DNA of 23,438 bases. Source: Blastomyces gilchristii SLH14081 (taxonomy: Eukaryota > Ascomycota > Eurotiomycetes > Onygenales > Ajellomycetaceae). The translations under genes and the position numbers were made by a program. This document shows, in pieces, positions 20,753 through 23,438 of this stretch (the first letter of the stretch is position 1; every line of letters begins with the position of its first letter). The notes beneath the pieces are model-generated. The model saw only the letters and a program-made list of their open reading frames with translations, made no database searches and was not told the DNA's origin. The DNA lies in assembly GCF_000003855.2 (NCBI RefSeq), contig NW_003101613.1, positions 1 through 23,438 on the forward strand, written 5' to 3'.

Positions 20753-20765
20753 AGAGAGGAAAGAA
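20753..20765 (+). promoter_or_regulatory. polypurine tract, copy B
   Basis: AGAGAGGAAAGAA, 13 purines, ends two bases before the LTR, as in copy A. Confidence 0.7.
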
Positions 20766-20767
20766 TA

Positions 20768-21025
20768 TATAAGAAATCTCACTTCTCACAGATTCTTTAT
20801 CTCTATTTCTATCTCTTATGTAATCAATAGAGTTAGCAGCCCTTGGCTACACACAACTATATAGACTGAAGTTCATAAATACTATTCATAACTCAGCTTG
20901 AATGCTATTATACATTTAATCTTTACATTTTATCTTTCTACTGTGAATACTTCTAGTAGTTAATAGTACATATCACATCAAGCTGCAAACACTCGAATAA
21001 TCACCTGTAAGCACTTATTCTTACA
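20768..21025 (+). repeat. 3' LTR, copy B (258 bp)
   Basis: It starts TATAAGAAATCTCAC, where copy A has TGTAAGAAATCTCAC (one G-to-A change at the terminus), and ends CACTTATTCTTACA. The length equals that of copy A. The next base is LINE sequence. Confidence 0.85.
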
Positions 21026-21690
21026 TAAGTATTTAATTCCTGTCTCAGTTGAGAATAAGAATCTTATATTTAATTAATTTAGATTATATTTCTCTTTCAA
21101 TCTGACTCTGAGACTATTGTATAATACACAGTGCATTACAATATACTCAGAATTTTCATTTGAATTGCAGAATGAGTATTCTATTGAATCAAATCTATCA
21201 TTAAATCTTTATATATAAGAGTTGAAATAGTCATATTCTAGTTTCATCTGTATTATAGATGAGAATATTTCCTGTTTATATTTAATTAAACAAGATTTTC
21301 ACTTGAGTTTTGTTTCAAATCTTGAATAATGTATACTCTTCTTTAATTTCTGCTAGCTTTCATTTGACTTATCTAAATAAGATTCTTTTATTTTTCTCTT
21401 TATAAAAGATCAGAATACAATTTTTTGAATAGATCTGCTTAATTCTGAACTCTTTTTTACAGCTCAATCAGCCAATTCATTATCATGAATATTCATATAA
21501 GCAGGAACTTAGTGTAGATGAATTATCAGCTTTGATATTCTTCTCTTTTGAATTTTTAAAACAGAGTTTAAGATCAGTTTAAGATTTATTTGATTATTAT
21601 AAATCTGACTATTTCTAAGTCTTTTTAAAGCAGCTTGATTATCAGAGAATATTCATGCCTCTTTCAAACTATTTTCTCTTTTATGAGACT
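21026..21690 (-). pseudogene. LINE (-), ORF2 C-terminal fragment right of gypsy B
   Basis: This is the reverse complement of about 15379-16038 of the plus-strand LINE. It holds the second half of RNase H (the HxNxHxNELAD-like stretch near 21470-21500) and the Cys/His motif region (near 21110-21160). Homology stops near 21690 at CTCATAAAAGAG, so this insertion was 5'-truncated inside RNase H. Together with 11408-11670 and the gap it makes one short LINE insertion of about 1.1 kb, older than gypsy B. I found no clear target duplication around it. Confidence 0.8.
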
Positions 21691-22290
21691 ACAGGCACTA
21701 GTCACTTGCAGAATACATCTTAAGCTAATTATATTTAATCCTCTATAATTAACTGATCACTGTGTTCATTCTCTCAGACCAGTCACTAATTTCCAGAAAT
21801 ATTAGTTAGTGACTATCACTGCTCACTTGATAATGTACACACTAAGCTTCTGATTACTGATCTCAGTCTTATTAGATGCTTATAGATCTATCAATCAGTC
21901 ATTATAATCTTATTCTGTGTTAGAGACTAATCATAGACTTGATAACTATAGTTCTCTCTGTCAGTATTAGAGCTTAGCAGTGAGCTTGCAGACTCTAGTC
22001 TATTAAGATGCTCTGTCTAGAGTCTAGATATATGTCTAGACCTGCTAGTCAAATGATTTTTAAAATCATTCTCTGTATTTGAGAAAGAGCTAGAGTCTGA
22101 TGACAGTTCTAGTTGAAGACTTGCTTAAGTAGTGTATAATCACTATATTAGGCTTGACTCTATATCATTAGAACCTTGACAGATGTATAGTAGAATAGTG
22201 AGACATTGACACTCTATATCAGCTCTGATGAGTGTTTGCAGAATCTCACTTAACTAGTGACTTAGCTTGCAGTAGAGAGTTCTACCCTGC
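21691..22290. other. unassigned CTAG-rich stretch with hairpins
   Basis: I see no gene. The tetramer CTAG occurs about nine times in 600 bases. Two inverted repeats stand out: AGTCACTAA (21781-21789) with TTAGTGACT (21806-21814), and GTCTAGA (22015-22021) with TCTAGAC (22035-22041). It has a different feel from the gypsy and hAT sequence but the same high AT. Confidence 0.5.
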
Positions 22291-22298
22291 ATCAAGTC
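22291..22298. repeat. MITE target-site duplication, left (8 bp)
   Basis: ATCAAGTC is identical to 22805-22812. Eight bases is the length made by hAT transposases. Confidence 0.8.
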
Positions 22299-22804
22299 TA
22301 GACTGACCGCTGGGACCATGAATTTCACATTTGATCTCATTTGATGTGGTCTCATACATTTCTTAGCGTGAATCCCGCTGGGACTGACTATTAAAAAAAC
22401 ATGTAAAGTGACTATATATCAGATCTTAAAATGAAACCATGACTTGAAAAAAATGAGAAAGTGGTCTCATTTGGTCCCATTTAGTCTCATTCTTGGCATA
22501 AAGTTACTATTTTTAGACATTTTAAGGTTTTTTTTAGACTATTTTTAATTTTTTAAAAAGTAACACTTTTTGATAACACTCAAATGAGATTTAAAGTCAT
22601 TTAAAGCAATAAAAATAATTTAAATTGAGAAGTGAAAATCATGGTCTCATTTGAAAAATGTGACAAGAGTAGACAGTAAGTCTCACTGAGACAGTATAAA
22701 ACTACTATCTATTATTAAAACCGTGTAATAGAATCTGTCGAATTGATAATGAGACTATCAAAAAATCTGGTCCTGGTCCCAGACACGGTCACACGGTCAG
22801 TCTA
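22299..22804. mobile_element. complete non-autonomous hAT-type element (MITE), 506 bp
   Basis: The ends are perfect 11-bp inverted repeats, TAGACTGACCG and CGGTCAGTCTA, and a second shared block CTGGGACCA lies further in on both sides with different spacing. It has no coding capacity. TCTCATTTG-type repeats are found near both ends and in the middle (22335-22350, 22467-22490, 22643-22655, and inverted near 22573), which could be transposase-binding sites. Some CpG survives. Related ends are at 6867 and 23221. The hAT genes in this window might have supplied the transposase, but their own termini are not visible. Confidence 0.8.
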
Positions 22805-22812
22805 ATCAAGTC
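22805..22812. repeat. MITE target-site duplication, right (8 bp)
   Basis: ATCAAGTC, a perfect match to 22291-22298. Confidence 0.8.
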
Positions 22813-23220
22813 TTACTAATTAAGCTCAGCCTCTATTACATGAGGGCTTTCATGAGTAAGAAGTGACAGGTGCCAGCAGTGAGATTCAAACTCTCAAATT
22901 GAAGAGTATAGACTAATTAAATTTCAAATACAGAAGAAATCAAAATATTTTCTACAGATTTAATTACTCACTCTCTCTTTAAATAAAACAGCAGTTATAT
23001 TCTCTCTTTCTCTTAATTAAATGAAATATAGCCTGTGAAAAGTGAATATCATATCAGACTATAGTAATCAACACAGCTCTAGCACACAGAACTGTATATA
23101 TACAGTGTGTACTGAACTGAGAGACTGCATGCATTGCAAATCAGCAGCAGTATTTCAGAGAGAGCTGTGCAGTGTGAGAAAGCTGTAACTCTCAGTCATA
23201 TATACAGAAAGTGAATCACT
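22813..23220. other. unassigned stretch between two MITE ends, with possible tRNA-like relic
   Basis: There is no protein gene. At about 22870-22905 the minus strand reads GAGAGTTTGAATCTCAC followed by TGCTGGCACC. This resembles a tRNA T-arm (TTCGAAT with C to T) followed by an acceptor end, but I cannot find the partner acceptor strand or a good A box. It could be a tRNA pseudogene or the head of another SINE. A 16-bp perfect palindrome, ACTGTATATATACAGT, lies at 23091-23106. Confidence 0.35.
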
Positions 23221-23284
23221 TAGACTGACTGCTGAAATCATGAATTTCACATTTAATTTCATTTGATCTGATCTTATACATTTC
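23221..23284 (+). mobile_element. broken end of a third MITE-family copy
   Basis: TAGACTGACTGCTGAAATCATGAATTTCAC matches the start of the MITE at 22299 with transition differences. The match ends at CATTTC (23284), where the base composition changes sharply. Confidence 0.75.
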
Positions 23285-23438
23285 AAATGAGCACCCTGCG
23301 GAGATTACAAACTCACCAGACATACAAAGCGCCGCATATGAAGTTGTTTGAATTAATGCAGGGTTGAACACTCAGCGTCATAACGCTACATCGATGCAAA
23401 CGGCTCCGTCCCAACCGCGTTTGCATCCCAGCTGTTTG
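23285..23438. other. CpG-containing sequence at the right edge
   Basis: CpG appears many times (GCGCCGC, AGCGTC, ACGC, CGATGC, ACGGC, CCGTCC, CCGCG), unlike the preceding 23 kb. It holds a perfect 10-bp inverted repeat GATGCAAACG (23393-23402) and CGTTTGCATC (23418-23427), and a smaller AGCGT/ACGCT pair at 23374-23387. No gene can be called in 154 bases. It may be the start of normal host DNA or the end of an unmutated element. Confidence 0.6.

Larger units (their letters stand above)
12041..21025 (+). mobile_element. Ty3/gypsy chromovirus, copy B (split by a LINE)
   Basis: This is a near-complete element of the same family as copy A, with gag and both LTR ends; only the start of the 5' LTR is lost in the gap. 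Without the LINE at 14621-16510 it is about 7.1 kb plus the hidden LTR part. It was inserted into a minus-strand LINE: sequence homologous to the LINE resumes at 21026, matching position 16038 of the plus-strand LINE. Its gag and pol share one reading frame from the ATG at 12110 through the RT, with no frameshift needed. RIP-type stops are throughout. Confidence 0.9.

Noticed and set aside
22299..22804. Tc1/mariner-type MITE with TA duplication (22301-22802)
   Set aside because: A TA on both sides fits too, but moving the ends out by two bases gives a perfect 8-bp duplication ATCAAGTC and a longer perfect terminal repeat, which favours hAT.
1..23438. CRISPR array, bacterial operon or prophage
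   Set aside because: No regularly spaced repeats, ribosome binding sites or bacterial genes; the repeats are eukaryotic retroelements and DNA transposons.

Overview
The window looks like a transposon graveyard from a filamentous ascomycete (Pezizomycotina). It is very AT-rich and short of CpG. Its recognisable coding sequences are all transposon relics, full of stops of the kind made by C-to-T and G-to-A transitions (Trp to stop, Gln/Arg to stop, Cys/His to Tyr, Asp to Asn). That is the signature of repeat-induced point mutation (RIP). I find no intact host gene, rRNA, intact tRNA or CRISPR array. The species cannot be named from this.

Layout, left to right. (1) 1-5769: the protease-to-3'-LTR part of a Ty3/gypsy chromovirus (copy A), entering from beyond the left edge. 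(2) 5770-9480: two copies of a hAT transposase gene, tail to tail. The left copy (+) is split by a fresh tRNA-derived SINE (6044-6409) and cut at 6867 by a second hAT-type element. The right copy (-) runs to about 9480. (3) 9481-11407: unassigned AT-rich DNA, a decayed Lys-rich minus-strand gene and an AAT-type microsatellite. (4) 11408-21690: a three-level nest. A 5'-truncated non-LTR (LINE) element on the minus strand (11408-11670 and 21026-21690) was split by gypsy copy B (to 21025), and copy B was itself split by a second LINE of the same family on the plus strand (14621-16510). A 370-base N gap (11671-12040) hides most of the 5' LTR of copy B. (5) 21691-23284: a CTAG-rich unassigned stretch, a complete short hAT-type MITE with 8-bp target duplications (22299-22804), a possible tRNA-like relic and a further MITE end. 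(6) 23285-23438: an abrupt change to CpG-containing DNA, probably the edge of the AT-rich block.

The two gypsy copies share the order protease, reverse transcriptase (RT), RNase H, integrase, chromodomain, a long 3' accessory region, purine tract and a 258-bp LTR; gag is visible only in copy B. Both are dead: protease Asp to Asn, integrase and gag zinc ligands to Tyr, and an RT disabled differently in each. The LINE tail and the SINE tail end alike, which suggests that the LINE machinery mobilised the SINE. Short intron-like motifs shared between the hAT genes and the Lys-rich gene hint at introner-like repeats.

All homology calls come from reading translations and comparing copies by eye. 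Domain limits are approximate unless fixed by a repeat end.
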